Assembly: GCF_030704535.1 (NCBI RefSeq)
Contig: NC_081807.1
Coordinates: 7,280,001-7,344,000 of the forward strand
Source of the DNA: Vitis vinifera
Lineage: Eukaryota; Streptophyta; Magnoliopsida; Vitales; Vitaceae
Reading direction: 5' to 3'
Length of the DNA: 64,000 nucleotides
The notes under the pieces are model-generated. The model saw only the letters and a program-made list of their open reading frames with translations, did no database searches and was not told where the DNA came from. Shown here piece by piece: positions 46,078 through 58,800 of this stretch. The position numbers and the translations under genes are program-made. How positions within the stretch are numbered: position 1 is the first letter of the stretch; every line of letters begins with the position of its first letter.

Positions 46078-49000
46078 GAAGGCAATGGTCTAAAAGCATG
46101 CATTCAGTTTATGCATGTCTCCATGCTTTACTTCCAAGACGATTGTTTCTTTTGTTCCAAATCTTTGGTTTCTGCATCAGTTGTCTATATTACATACCAT
46201 TGGTTTACCAGGCAGCAAAGTAGTACAATTTGAGTCTTGTTCTAAATTTTGTTGTTACATGCTGTTTCTCCCTACACTACAATTTTCATTTTCAAATTCA
46301 CAGATTGCTCGAGTTAAAGAAGAGTAATTTGGTTTAGAAGGAGTTGAAAATGATTTCTTGTGTATGACATTAGAGTTATAGAGAAGAGAGATGGTCTACT
46401 TTCTAATTTACGAAAAAATGTCAAAAACTATAGAAGTGTATTATTAGTGTTTGAGTGAAGACATTCTTCCTACATAATTAAAGCACTATCTACATGCCAA
46501 CTTGAAATTCTGTGAATAAATTTGTACTCAATACAGTAGTTTTGGAAAAATAATATAGGGCAGATGCTGCTGATATCTCAGAATAGAAAACAACAGGCAA
46601 CAAACAGTATGCAGCAGATATTAGAAGCAACAGGACCATGATGCAACCAGAAATCCAATGAACAAACTTATGGAGTTGCTTGAGGCATATGTTCTAACCA
46701 AGAAAAGAAGTGGGATGGTAAGGTATCAGCAGCAATAGATGAATTTTAGAGAGGAAGGATTCTATAACTTTTATCAAGGATAGGGTGAAAGATACTGAAG
46801 CAGTGTTGTACTGGACTGCTTGCCTTCTAATTGGATCCCCAAGTTTTTGGATTACTCCAAATTTCACTTGAGCATCCAATCTAGTTAAATAACAGCAAAA
46901 GCATCTGATTCTTTGGTCTTAAGAATGCAGTCATTGATAATGAGTGATTGCCCTTCTTCGAAACTGGGAGCAGACAGCTAATGTGTACCAGGGGTTCTAT
47001 ATAATGGCAAATAAATCTGTATATTTTTATTAAATTTGAAACAGAGAGAGTTGTAATTCATCTTGCCGGTTTAATAAACGTTCCCTCCAATGAAGAATCC
47101 AACACCATTAAAATTTCTGGGTTACATTTCCCTCAAGGTACTAGCCTTGTTACTTGTTTGTGAACTAGTTTGTCCAAATAAGACTTAGATTGTATAGGAT
47201 TGAGATATATAACATTATATGAAATAAGGAAAAATAATTGTGGACTAATATTTTATGCATTAAAGGATAACCAGAAAGGCAAGAATCCTATAGCTGATAC
47301 ACTTCAGGCACATATTTTGTCAGTCCACCAAAATATATTTGGAAGGGAATGGAGCTCAGAGGGTTGAGCGCTCACATGTTTATCTGTGAGTTATATAACT
47401 AAGATGAACCACTTGAAGTGTAGAATCTCTTAGTTCACCTAGATGTATTTGGGAATGCAGTTCAAAGGGACCATACTAAGTCAGTATTATGGCTGCAAAA
47501 TAGAAATTCATGATATTATAATTAACTGATTCAAAAATTGATACATAGTCAATACCTGTTTGCTAAATTTTTCTTCTTGAGTTCTATTCTTTTGAACTAC
47601 ACACTCCTGTGTTTATATTAAGCATCCCAATTTGTCTCTCTACTTAGCAGATTTCACCAATTAAGAAAGATTTTGTCATTGAGGAAGCCTGTATCTTCAT
47701 CAAAAGTTCTTGATTATGACAGTAAGGTATTCCCTTATTACTTGCTTAGTTGTAGATAACTCACAGAAATAGTAAACTAGATTGGACTAAGTTCCTATGA
47801 AATGGAAATACAACGAAAATACCAAAATATTTTATATCAATGGATCAGCAGACTGAAGATCTTCAATAACTGAGAAAATTATATAAAGAAGCGAAAACAC
47901 TTCAAACACATAATATCATAGTTCATGTAAATATATTCTGGAATGCAGCTCAAGGGTTAGAGCATTGACAGGTTATCAATAAGTTAAGGTTCCATGAAAG
48001 TAGTCAGAACTTAAATACTTGCTTCTTTTCTCACTTATAGTAAGTTCTTGTAACCAACTTGAATGAACAGGGAATTAGACAAAGTGAAGCAGCCAATTTG
48101 TCCAATTCCCTTGTTGCACAAGTTGCCACCAGACCAGTGATCATCGGATTTCAATGACATCTATGGTTTTGACTGTAAACTGGAAAATGCTCATTTCTAT
48201 TTCTGCTCAAGTTTAGTACTTCCATGAACATGAAGCTTTCTCTATGCCCATTGCTCTGAACCAGTCCCCTGCAGTTTATCTTTCAGCAACTATTGGCAGT
48301 CCAAGTATTGCTTTTAGCATGTAGGCAAAGCACAACACTACTTCTGGCTGTTTTAGTCAGTACAAAGCTGGCATTGGCATGACAGGCCCAGATTGCAATG
48401 CTTCAATAGTTTTGTAAGCTTCCACATTTATGACAAGTTACTATCAACAAAAACTCATAATAGGATTCATCAAACAATATCATGGCTCAAATAAGGGAGG
48501 AATATCTACAGATCCTAGTTTTTAAAATTTTCAGGACTGACAAGGGTGACTTACTAAGGGCATCATATGTGAATTATCTTAAATCAATCAAAGAGGATTT
48601 CTGCAGTAGCAGAAATCACCAGGAGGTTCTCATCAAAGGAAAACACTTTCACAGTGGGGGGATACATTTTTGGTGGGATGACTACTGTAAAGGCAAGGCT
48701 CAACAATAATGGAAAGCTAAGGACTCTCCTACAGCATGAAATCAAACACAAATCCATTTTGAAAATCTCCACTGAGTGTAACATCAAGGCCTTGGACAAG
48801 GTTCCTAAGATTGGTTGGGCCATAGCTTTCAAGTCTTGAATCTTCAATCAGCTTAATGCAACTGACTTTTAGACCCTCATGACAATAGATATTCTCATGA
48901 ATGCAGAACTTTTTACTTTGAGAAAAAAAGTGGTAACATCAGTTGAATGTGTAGGCCTGGCCTCCTCTGTCATAGAGGCACTGAGGAACATCATTCGTAC

Positions 49001-49930
49001 TACTTACAAATCAGTTGGTTGAATAAATGGAACTGCTCAAAAGTTCCATCAATTGTTTTCCCACATATTGATTCTGTAGAAGTTGTTTTGAGTGCTTAGG
49101 TTAACCTGGTTTTGATTTCATGCTTCTATTTGAACATATTAAGGTGTTTAAGTTTTTGGTCACAAGGCACCACATTCAGCAAACTGTTGTAATGCAACCA
49201 GATTTGAATTAGTCCCTACCCTCTACAAAGTAACCTTTCTTCTTTATGGTGCTTCAGAAGCAACTTAAGGGCATAAATCTCTGACTAAGCTTTCATATTA
49301 GCTCTTTTATCATTTTTCAGATTTGAAGCAACTTCAGCATAAAGCAATCCCTTGAGTTGGGTGGTTTGTGGGGGTGGGGGTGGGGGGGGTTGTGTTGGTT
49401 GGTTGAGGGGGTGCTTTGGCTGTGGATTCACAATGCAATCACCCATAAATCTGTTTTTACTTGTTCCTTTATCTTTCTTTTCAAGTTCATTTTACCTAAG
49501 AGAAGTTAGATGGACCTGATGGCGATGCATAGTTGCATATCAACAAAGTGTTTGCAGTATACAAATCATAAATATATCAGTAGACCCACTTTAACCACAG
49601 AAAATCTATGAGGCAATAGTCTTTGTTAATGAATCTATTTTAGGCAACCAATACAGTTCCTGATTATATGCCAATATTTTCTAGATAAACTCAATATACA
49701 GAAATGTGAAGACACAATTTTCTGATTAACAACCACATGGTGGATTTGGAATAGATCTTATTAAGAGTAAAAAATACCCTCACTATACAAAAGGCAATTG
49801 GAAGCATACCTATGCTCTTGAAGAGGAGATGCTATGCATATATCTTTCAAACAAAATTCAAGTGAATAATACATTATGTGTTCAGAAGAAATTGAAGTGG
49901 AAGTTAAATTCAAAATGTATCATGGTGAAA
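46078..49930. other. Intergenic DNA without recognised gene
   Basis: Short open frames here show no conserved domains. A degenerate string like TATTTGGAATGxAGCTCAxAGGG recurs near 47330, 47445 and 47935. A run of guanines at 49370-49389 is listed separately. An unrecognised non-coding transcript or a UTR of the minus-strand gene cannot be excluded. Confidence 0.45.
49370..49389 (+). other. Potential G-quadruplex tract
   Basis: Runs of G5, G5 and G8 separated by single T. The G8 run can split into two, giving four G-tracts of three or more with very short loops. This fits the standard quadruplex pattern on the plus strand. It lies about 540 bp beyond the 3' end of the minus-strand GNAT-like gene. 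Confidence 0.7.
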
Positions 49931-50894
49931 TCAATTCTGAGATTTAAACCTTTTGCACCATCTCACTAGAAGCTCCTCGATCTTGGCATCCATCCGTGTT
50001 CCAATGCCTCCCCAGACCAACATGTGGGCAAGGTCTCCCATTGATGAACCAGTCACTTCGTGCACAGCCTTGAACCCAATTCTCGTGTAGAACCTAACAA
50101 GCTGGGACATTGAAGAAACCAAACTGAGAATTAGTAAGACATCCAACCCCCAGGTGGGTTTCCCAAATTTGATTCAACAGAGAATTGAATCAACATGAGG
50201 CCATTGCAGAAGTTGTTTTGGTCGTTTCTATCATTCAGCACAACTCATTGAAAATCTTCAGTCCAAACATTAGTGGAGGCACAACCCAGAGTACAGAGGA
50301 AGTATACAAATTTGATGATAAAAACATTAATTACCCAAAGGATTATGATATCTGCTTTCCCGGTGATAAGAAGAAGGATAAATTAGAGAAGGCAAGAACC
50401 TTGGAATGGTAAAGGTCAGAGTCATTGATGGCGAGCAACTCAGCTGTTCTGCAACCAGAGTCATAGCCATACCGGATTGCAACAGCTCCAATAAACAACC
50501 CAATACCAAAGATTGACTTCTCCATGCCCAGAGTCTCTCTTCTTAATCTAATTGAATCCAAGTGAAGAATTCTGCCTCCCAACCACACCCTTATCAGCCC
50601 CTCAGCTCTCCCAAGCTCTCCCTGAGTTTCCAAGCTCTTGGCAGTGATTCTGAAAAAGGGTCCAAGCGTTTGCAGCTGAAGGTTGAGGTTCTGGGCTCTG
50701 GATGAGTCCATGATCTCAGACATGGTGGGAATGCTGTTGGAGTTTTTGTGGGCAGCATTATAGTGGGGTTTTACTGGAAAGAGTGGTGCAGCTTGGGAAG
50801 CAGGGACGGTTGAGGAGATGAAATGGGTTGCGGGTGGTGGCGTTGGATTTAGAATGGAGAATTTTGAGGATGGACTCACACATGGGAGTTCCAT
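49931..50894 (-). CDS. GNAT-like N-acetyltransferase-type protein, 2 exons, 221 aa
   Basis: Coding exons 50400-50894 and 49931-50101 (minus), joined at AAG|GT...CAG|CTT in phase 0, ending TGA at 49931. The first 50 residues are rich in Ser, Pro, Thr and Ala with few acidic residues, like a plastid transit peptide (inference). After that come GRAEGLIRVWLGGRILHLDSI, then YGYDSGCRTAELLAINDSD and, in exon 2, LVRFYTRIGFKAVHEV. The RFYxRxGF pattern is the typical C-terminal acceptor-side motif of GNAT acetyltransferases. The acetyl-CoA loop (RxxGxG/A) is not clear, so activity is doubtful. Substrate is unknown. It is known to me only as an uncharacterised plant protein family. Confidence 0.8.
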
Positions 50895-51125
50895 TTCTCT
50901 GCCTCTCTCACTAATGCCTGGAGACGCTGTTGCTTAGGAATTCATCGACATGTGGCAGAAGGGAAGCCACTATTGGGCTTTCTCCCTCTCAGTTTTGGGA
51001 ATTAGATATTTTTTTTCCTCCAAATGATTCTTTTAAATCGTAAAATAATGGGGAAAAAATTATTCAGACTTGATGATGGTGTATGTTCATCAATCAATTA
51101 CACTTGAAAATGTGGCCAAAAATCA

Positions 51126-51130
51126 AAAAG
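51126..51130 (-). terminator. Pol III terminator of tRNA-Gly
   Basis: TTTTT on the minus strand, two bases past the discriminator base. Confidence 0.7.
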
Positions 51131-51132
51131 CT

Positions 51133-51204
51133 TGCGTTTGCCGGGAGTCGAACCCGGGTCTATTGCTTGGAAGGCAATTATCCTAACCGTTGGACTACAA
51201 ACGC
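51133..51204 (-). tRNA. tRNA-Gly (anticodon TCC)
   Basis: Minus-strand 72-nt gene. Acceptor stem GCGTTTG pairs with CAAACGC and is followed by discriminator A. D arm GTCC...GGAT, anticodon arm ATTGC-CTTCCAA-GCAAT with anticodon TCC, T arm with GGGTTCGACTCC. CCA is not encoded, as expected for a nuclear gene. A T-run (minus strand TTTTT, plus 51126-51130) just downstream is a Pol III terminator. It sits about 240 bp upstream of the divergent-side start of the GNAT-like gene. Confidence 0.95.
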
Positions 51205-51209
51205 TGATG

Positions 51210-52140
51210 GTGATTGTCTTCACTTTTTTATATTTGATAAAAATCTAAAAAGTAGCCTTCTTGTTGTTGTGCTACTGCAAAGACAGTGGAGGGCTGAATT
51301 GAGATATTTCCATCTGGGTGAAGCTGCAACACTTCCATGCATAGGCTCAACCTTCTTTTCTGGTTAAAAATGACTACAGGTGGGCGGTTTAAGGTTCTAT
51401 GGATCATGTATGGATGTGTCTTGTACCGAAAGAAAATGTAAGAAAGCAATGTGCAATTTTAGATAAGTTATCTTGAAGGGTAAGAGGGTGTAGTGGGGAT
51501 GTGCCGCCTATATTGCTATGATGGATGAGCTTATCCAGAGGTGTAAAGGCATGTTGGAGGAAGCCCATTGGAAGAACCCCTGTTGCTGGGTGCTTATGCC
51601 TTGCAATCTCAAATGGAACTATTGCATGCTTGTTGATTGCTAGCAAGCAAACCAGGCAAAAGGGTGGATATACATTATTTCTGGCACAAGAACAGGATTG
51701 GTACATATGTTACTTTCTCTGCAAAAGATTGTTTGTTGTATGTAGTGCAGTGGTAACTGATTCTTTCCTGAAAATTATGATTGATAGTAAAATGCATCAT
51801 ATTATTTGCATGTTTCCACATATTTTCTGAATATTAATGTGTTTGAATTTTAATCTGAACCAAAGCTCTGCATGCATGGAGGCACATCTTGCTATCGAAA
51901 AAGGGCTTTCAATAATGTTCAGAATTTTGAAGTTTATTTGGTACCTGGTAGTATTGAAGTTTTATCAATGAAAGTGGATTGCAAACTAATAAAGAAAAAA
52001 TGCTTCTCTATTACTAGTATTTTTATGTGATACTGACTGATGAGAATAATTCAAAAGCATGGATCTGAATGTGGGCATCCTCTGGTTACTGGATCTATTG
52101 CCATTGTAGGTTGTAGTCCCAGTGAAACAGTCCTGTACAA
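51210..52140. other. Intergenic DNA
   Basis: No gene or transposon end recognised. Confidence 0.4.
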
Positions 52141-52288
52141 TCTACTGTGCCTGGTTAGGACCTGAAACTTTGTTCAGATCAGGCCACCACTGTAAGCCAT
52201 ATGGGCAAATCCTACTTCCCCAAGCATGTCCAGGGAAGCTCTCATCTAAGGGATGTTTGGCTGGCCAGAAATGAAATGAGATGACAGC

Positions 52289-52456
52289 CCTATTGGATAT
52301 TCCTGCTAATAAGCCTTGACTTCCTGGATAAGATTGAATCTCCTCAAGTTTCTCCAAGTATTTGTATGGGGTGGCTACACTGTCACCAGGATATTTGATT
52401 GTATCATACTCATTCATGAACATGGCAGTGTTTGGATCAAGCTGGTAAGCTTTCTT
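52289..52456 (-). pseudogene. Orphan GH10 (endo-1,4-beta-xylanase) gene fragment
   Basis: About 55 residues on the minus strand look like plant GH10 xylanase sequence: KKAYQLDPNTAMFMNEYDT, then PYKYLEKLEEIQSYPGSQG. In plant GH10 proteins this block lies between the acid/base and nucleophile glutamates; neither flank is present. The sequences on both sides do not continue the domain. The frame is open but the product would be inactive. It is probably a gene scrap left by duplication or carried by a transposon. Identification is from memory of the family, so it is moderately sure. Confidence 0.65.
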
Positions 52457-52519
52457 TAAGGTGTGTGTGTGTGTTGGCAAGAGTAACCAGAAAGTAAAAA
52501 TAAAAAAATTCATGTATGG

Positions 52520-52877
52520 ATGTGAGAGGAAGAAAAGGGCAATGCATGCTTATGAACAAAGGTAAATAAATAAGAAAATGATTTGTCTGGTAACTATTTG
52601 AATCCCATTCATGTACTCATTCCTGTTTCATAGTTAGTGAATAAGGAGTGCTAAAGTTTGGCTACTCAAAATGAGGAAATTGCAAATGATTTGGGGTTTT
52701 GGCAAAAAAGAAAAAAAGGCTTTGGACATGAAAGGATCATTGGACATGAGAAGTAACCACAATTAAAAAACTTTTTGTTTTATTATCATTATGCAAGTTA
52801 ATATGCTGGCAATGTTTTTGAATATTGTACAGAGCTGAGATTAATTATGTACAGTAGTATATCAAATAAATACAAAG
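52520..52877. other. Probable 3' UTR and flank of the POLK gene
   Basis: Non-coding, AT-rich, directly past the stop codon of the minus-strand POLK gene. No clear polyadenylation site could be chosen. Confidence 0.4.
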
Positions 52878-55800
52878 CTAGAAGTTCTGGTTACTTTTCA
52901 CAAAGAACATATCAATAGGAAGATGTTTGCTTTCTTTTTGAGATGACTTGCTGCCTTCTTTCTTCGAAGACTTGTGCCTCTTATGTCTTCTTTGGCTTGC
53001 AGTGTGGTCTCTCTGGGAAAACCTGACAATTTCCAATTTATTGAAACTAATCAGAATGAAAGACAAACTCTTTTTCTGGGAAAAAAACAATAAAAATAGA
53101 AATAAATCAGTAAATAATAATGGGTACTTGCAATCTTTTGAAAGTATGATTGGCGAAGCCAAAGATTCTACCAAGGCTAGGTTTGCAACATTTGAATTGG
53201 TATTGGTGTGTATAGAAATTCAATGAACAAACATCTGAAACATCCCTTGGAAATGAAATTACTCTGTTCTGTTTTCAACTGTATTTGTTTCTGTAAATCC
53301 TAAATAAGATTCTACAAATGCAACAAAGAAGACAATTCAAATGGTATTAAAAATAAAATGGACTAATGGAGTTCCATGTAAGGTGTAAAAGACTTTCAGT
53401 TTCATGAAAGGTCCAAAAGCCCCTTTTTCGTTTGAGAGGAACAAACAATTCATATCATAGAAAAAGAGTAAGAACAAGGATGAGCTTGTCTTCAGATGGA
53501 AGCAGAAATGGAAGTAGTGTTTTAATATATGAACTTGAATTACATCAAAAACCACATTTAAATAGTGGAATTAACATTTTAATTTTTGAACTTGAACTGT
53601 GTCAGTTACTGAAATTAATCACCCTCAGAAAATGAATCTCTATTTCGAGGCAGTCAACCACCCTGAGAGTTCTTATTCTTCTCTTTCATTGAATATTTAA
53701 ATGTTCTGTGGTAAAATAAATAAAGCCTCTAATGTAAAAGTGGGCAAATCTATGCTTTCAAATCTGTAATTGGAATAAATTGCAATATTTCTAGAACTAT
53801 AAAATAACAATGCATCAATCTTCTAACATTAAGATTGCATTTCATGGCACATGTCCAATGATATATCTATAAAAGGTTAATTGGACTGTAGGTACTACCA
53901 TCTTTCCCTCATATCGATGGCCACTACTGTAAGATTTCTTTTTTTCAGCAGATGTACATCATTGATCTAATACATGATCATTAAAATAAATTGTAAAAGT
54001 TAAGGATAAAAGGCTACCACCATTGCCCCATTGCTTTATTATTTTGAATCTAGGTGTTTTGGAAATTTACAGAGGAAAGCTAGGTTATTTGATCATCATA
54101 TGATCCATCTATCAACCAACAACTCTCACATGTGGTAGCAATAATAGGGAAATTTCCAAGTTGTCTAACTTGTAGAAAGCAGGACATAAAATGGTACCTT
54201 TGATTCAACATAAGGTTTCTTGAGTTGTCAGATTCCTCTTTCTGCAACTTCTCAGCAAGATGAAAATCAAAATGTTCTTGCCTTTCCTCAACAAAATTAG
54301 GAGGTAATTCAATCCCACATAGTGAACATTTGTAGTCATTCACCCACAAAAATTGCTCTTTCTGATTTGAAGAAGGAACTCCATCATCCAAATCATTGTT
54401 GGTCCTTCTCGCTCTGTCTGGCCTGTTTGACTCACACTGTTCAGAGAAAGAAAAAGAATCTGCCTCTACTAAATGTGATACTTTGATTTGATGGGATTTT
54501 GGAGCACACCCTACAACATTAGGGGCATTCACCTGGACAAAGGGCAACATGCATTAAAAAACCTGTTGAGTGGAAGATAACCCAAGAAAAACTAGAAATT
54601 TTTTTCAGTATCCAAATATAAAGAAATTATGTTGACAAGAAATATGATGCTTGTCATTTTGGTTTTTAGCCACACTAGTCAAGATGATGAATCAATCCTT
54701 AAAGTTCATATATACCTTAGCCACAGATCCATTCAGGGGAAGTTCGTTATTGTTGTCTATTTTACCAGAATTATTGCTCAAATTAAAATTACAGTGATCA
54801 AGATCTGATAATAGGTTGCTGTCCAACAGGTCTTCAGAAACATAATGACATGTCTCATGGTTGTCAATAGAAAGATCATTTTCTGGGTCAACCATGAAGT
54901 GGCTATCACTTGTATCTGAGCCCAACAAACTGTGTTCACACACATTCTTTCCAGAAGCATCTCCTGATATAATAAAGTTAGCAAGAGTCTTTTGTGTTGG
55001 ATCAGATAGATGACCATCCTTGTCCTCATTGAAATGAGATATGCGCAGGCCTACAAAAGACAGCAGAACTGCATCATCAGAAGACAAGTACTAATGGGTG
55101 GAAGAGTAAGCTTCATTTCCTTTCCCTCAACATGCCACCCCATCTCAAAAGAACAAATAAATTCAATAAAAATATGTATGAGACATTGTGTCAACCTCAA
55201 ATAGCATTGTCATGGGGGTAGGACCCAAGCTACCCAATTCTGATATGAGAGTAGGGTTTAAACATTCAACTTATTTGATTTCCATTTCCCACCTCCTGCT
55301 AGGTTATTGTGTAATAATTTAGCAGGAGGTAAAATACCAAAGTTCTGTTAGAACAGTTGATGACATAATGAAAAAAGCATTAACCACAAGCAAGAAGAAC
55401 TTCAGAACATGCACATCAATTTTAAGAACCCATCATAAATTTCCATTCCCCCCACCAACAACATCACCAAAAATAAAAATTTAAAAAAAAATAAAAATCA
55501 TGAGAGCTCTTTTCCACAATAGTAGTATCATATAAATATTCAACATCATGCAAAGGGGTTCACATATTACCCCAATGCAGTAATATGGACCAAATTTTAT
55601 TATTCGAGGTGCACAAGTGGGGATGGTAAAGGAACAAAAACATCAAGGCTTATTTGAAAGTTTGAGTCCAGAAATACTGTTTCCAGCCTTTTCCATATAA
55701 AATCAACATTAAAAGCTTCATCAGAGACCAAGTACTATGGAACCTCTCAGAATTTTTGCAAATCAATAGGACTTCTGTAATATGCCACCCATCATGGTAT

Positions 55801-58800
55801 AAAATGTACAAATAGACTTCATTAGGTAGAGTGACAAATTTTAGGTTTGGATTAAATAGTGAGAGTTAAACCTATGTTAAATGCTCAGGCTCAACTTCTA
55901 ATTGTTATGAAAGAAGAACTAGCAGACAAAGCTGATCCAATGGAGTCCAGAAAATATAACTTCACATAAACTGGAGCAAATATACAGATTAGCTAGATCT
56001 AGGTTTTTCAATTCACAGTAGAAGTTGGTCAAGAATATCAGAAACTTCCTTGTGAAATCCCTAAAGGACACCATATAATGACTAATTTAACAACAAAAGA
56101 TCCATACTGTGAATCACCAAGTGTTTGTTAAAAGATCAATGCTTAGAAAATGGAAAAGAAAAATGTGAACTGGCATAGTTTAAATACTATGCAACTCCTT
56201 GCATAGCAAAAAGGTGCATATAGTGTTGATTAAATTCAAGGAATGTATCAAACTTTACAAGAATATTAAAAACTTTTGGTCAGGCTAAGCAGTCAGCCCG
56301 GTAGCTGTTAAATTGACAGGTTGTGAAGCATGGTCAAGAGCTCTTTCCCATAATAATCATATCAAAAGGCAAGTTGGGGACTGATACTTTGAACAGAAGG
56401 TACAATTACTTCACAAAGACCTGGTTTTTTCTTCCTTCAATTCCACCTCCTCTTTCAATTTTCCCCCACCTCTGCCAAAAACGAACAGAAGAAATCGATA
56501 CAGTTTCTCTTCTCATCTCTTCCCTTCCATTCTTTTCTTCATTTTTTTTTTCTTCTTTTTGATGTTCTCTTCTATTCTAATGAGCAATGGAGTGTAAATG
56601 TTTAGAAAGCTACAGATGCTATATTCCTTGAAATACATAAATGCAGTTAAAGTAGTGGGCACCATAAAACAACATTTCATAATAAATGAATAAGAACCAC
56701 AAATTTCTTCCTACCAATCAATCTTAAAGATAGAGGAAGCTCAGCATTTAGTAGCTTCAAAGCATGATTCAGAATATCCTCTCTTGAGCAAATATATTTT
56801 TGCATAGTCACAGCTCTACTCCGAACCTGTAAGTTTGCAGTTTGCAGACTTATCAGTAAACTTGAGCATGAAGATTTGGTTTGAATGATCATCCAGAGAG
56901 CATAAGGAGTTGGAAGGATGAAACATAAGATGGTTAAATTATTCATACGTGTGCCAGATAATTTATTACAGACAAAACATGACACACACCAAAGATGCAA
57001 AAGAAAATCAGTTGTTCACATATTCCATATTTTATTAAGCATATACCTAAAGCGGCCACAGGCTGCCAGTGTATGAGTCATCATAAAGACAGACAGTACC
57101 TCAAAAGATGCAGTCTTCAGTTTCAGAGTCAATGTTCTTCCAGAAAGTCCTTCTTTTTGCATATCAATAGATAGCATCTCCGAAAGCTCAGCTGCAAACA
57201 AAACTTTAATGAGACTTACCCATTGAAATAGATGCAGTTAATTTTCATATAAAAGCAAAAAAAAAAAAAAAAAAGAATATTTCTAGATGTAAGAATCAAA
57301 GTATCCGAATTTGAGAAAAAGAATTGAAGTATCCAAACATCCAAGCAGAATGCTTCCATGTATGAATGTATCTCAGTCCATCATACATCCCCACAATGGA
57401 AAAACTCTCTTGTTCATATTAACCACAGTGATAAACGGGCAACCCTTAAGATAGGGGAAATTGATGGAAATAAAGGTTGGGGAAAGCTACATTGAGCACA
57501 ACATGCACCAGTTTTGTAAAGTTCACAAACGAATTTAAAAAATTTACTAATATTTTATCTTCTTCAATTCTTCTAAACACGCATTTCGTAAGTTAGATTT
57601 TGTGCATGTGTATGTGTGGGTATGAGAAAGAGAGAGTTATAGAACAGCTTCAACCAACTCCAAAACATATTGCCACTTACTGTTCTCCTTCATTAGTCCA
57701 TTTTCTCTCCCCTTCTCTGGTTGTCTAGGTTTCTCTTTTGGTGGTCTGCATTGTGTTAACGTCTCTTCTAGAGAACTGGAATTGACTTTGGCACTAATGC
57801 ATTGATGATAATTCCAACAAGGAGGAAATATTAGATCTTAAAAGTTTCCTACACTGTATGAACACAGTTGGATATTTAAATTTATTTAAATTTTTCATTA
57901 GTTTAATGAGGTAACGTTGGGTCTTATAGGCAACCATATCTAGCAAAAAATTTCAGAAATAAATTCCATTAAGTGCTGTAAGACATGAGGATTGCCTTCA
58001 GTTATTTTAGCCATTCTTCTGAGCTTAATCTGATAATCACATAATTTCCTGAGGAAAGTCAGAGAGCATCTTCTTATGGGTGTCCAATAACAATTTGAGG
58101 AATAGACAATAAAAATTAACAGCAACAGAGAGGAACAAACTAACTAGTATGGTGGTCATTCAACAAGGCTGGAGACAAAAGAAATTGATCTATTCCCAAG
58201 CATCACCAACACACATGTTCCTCATAAGGAAAAGAGAAATCAGAGACTAATTACCTAATTTCTGATAAAGCAATGCAGTGTCATCAGTGGCTGAAAATGT
58301 CCTCTCATTACTTATACTTTTCCGGAACCTAACTTGAGGTGTATCCGTTTTCCCAAGTCCCAGTCCCACAGAGAGGAAAAAATCTGCCATGAAACTGCAA
58401 GATGGTCATTATGATGATACTGGGATATAAGATTCATAAGCAACATGACTGAAATATGAAGTCATAATGGGAAAACATGCAAGTCCTTGTTGTCAAGCCT
58501 GCATAGAATTTTTTCCTTTCATTGGAGAAGGAATAAGAGCTAAAGTTACAAAATAACAAAAAAAGTCATGAGGATTTGATATACCAAATGGCAAGCATCC
58601 ATCATCCAGATGCTAATTCAACACCTATTATCTAAAAAAGATTTCTTTAAAAAGAAAAAAAAAGACAAGAGTGTACACAGCAGTATATGGAATGTCAACC
58701 CCATTCAATATATTACTGACACAAGCAGGTTGAAAAGTAAATCCTTACATAAAATATCACAACATTGCATGAGGCTTCATTCAATTTGATCAAAATGACT

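Noticed and set aside
52948..53226. Plus-strand 92-codon frame over the last POLK exon
   Set aside because: It is antisense to a well-supported exon.
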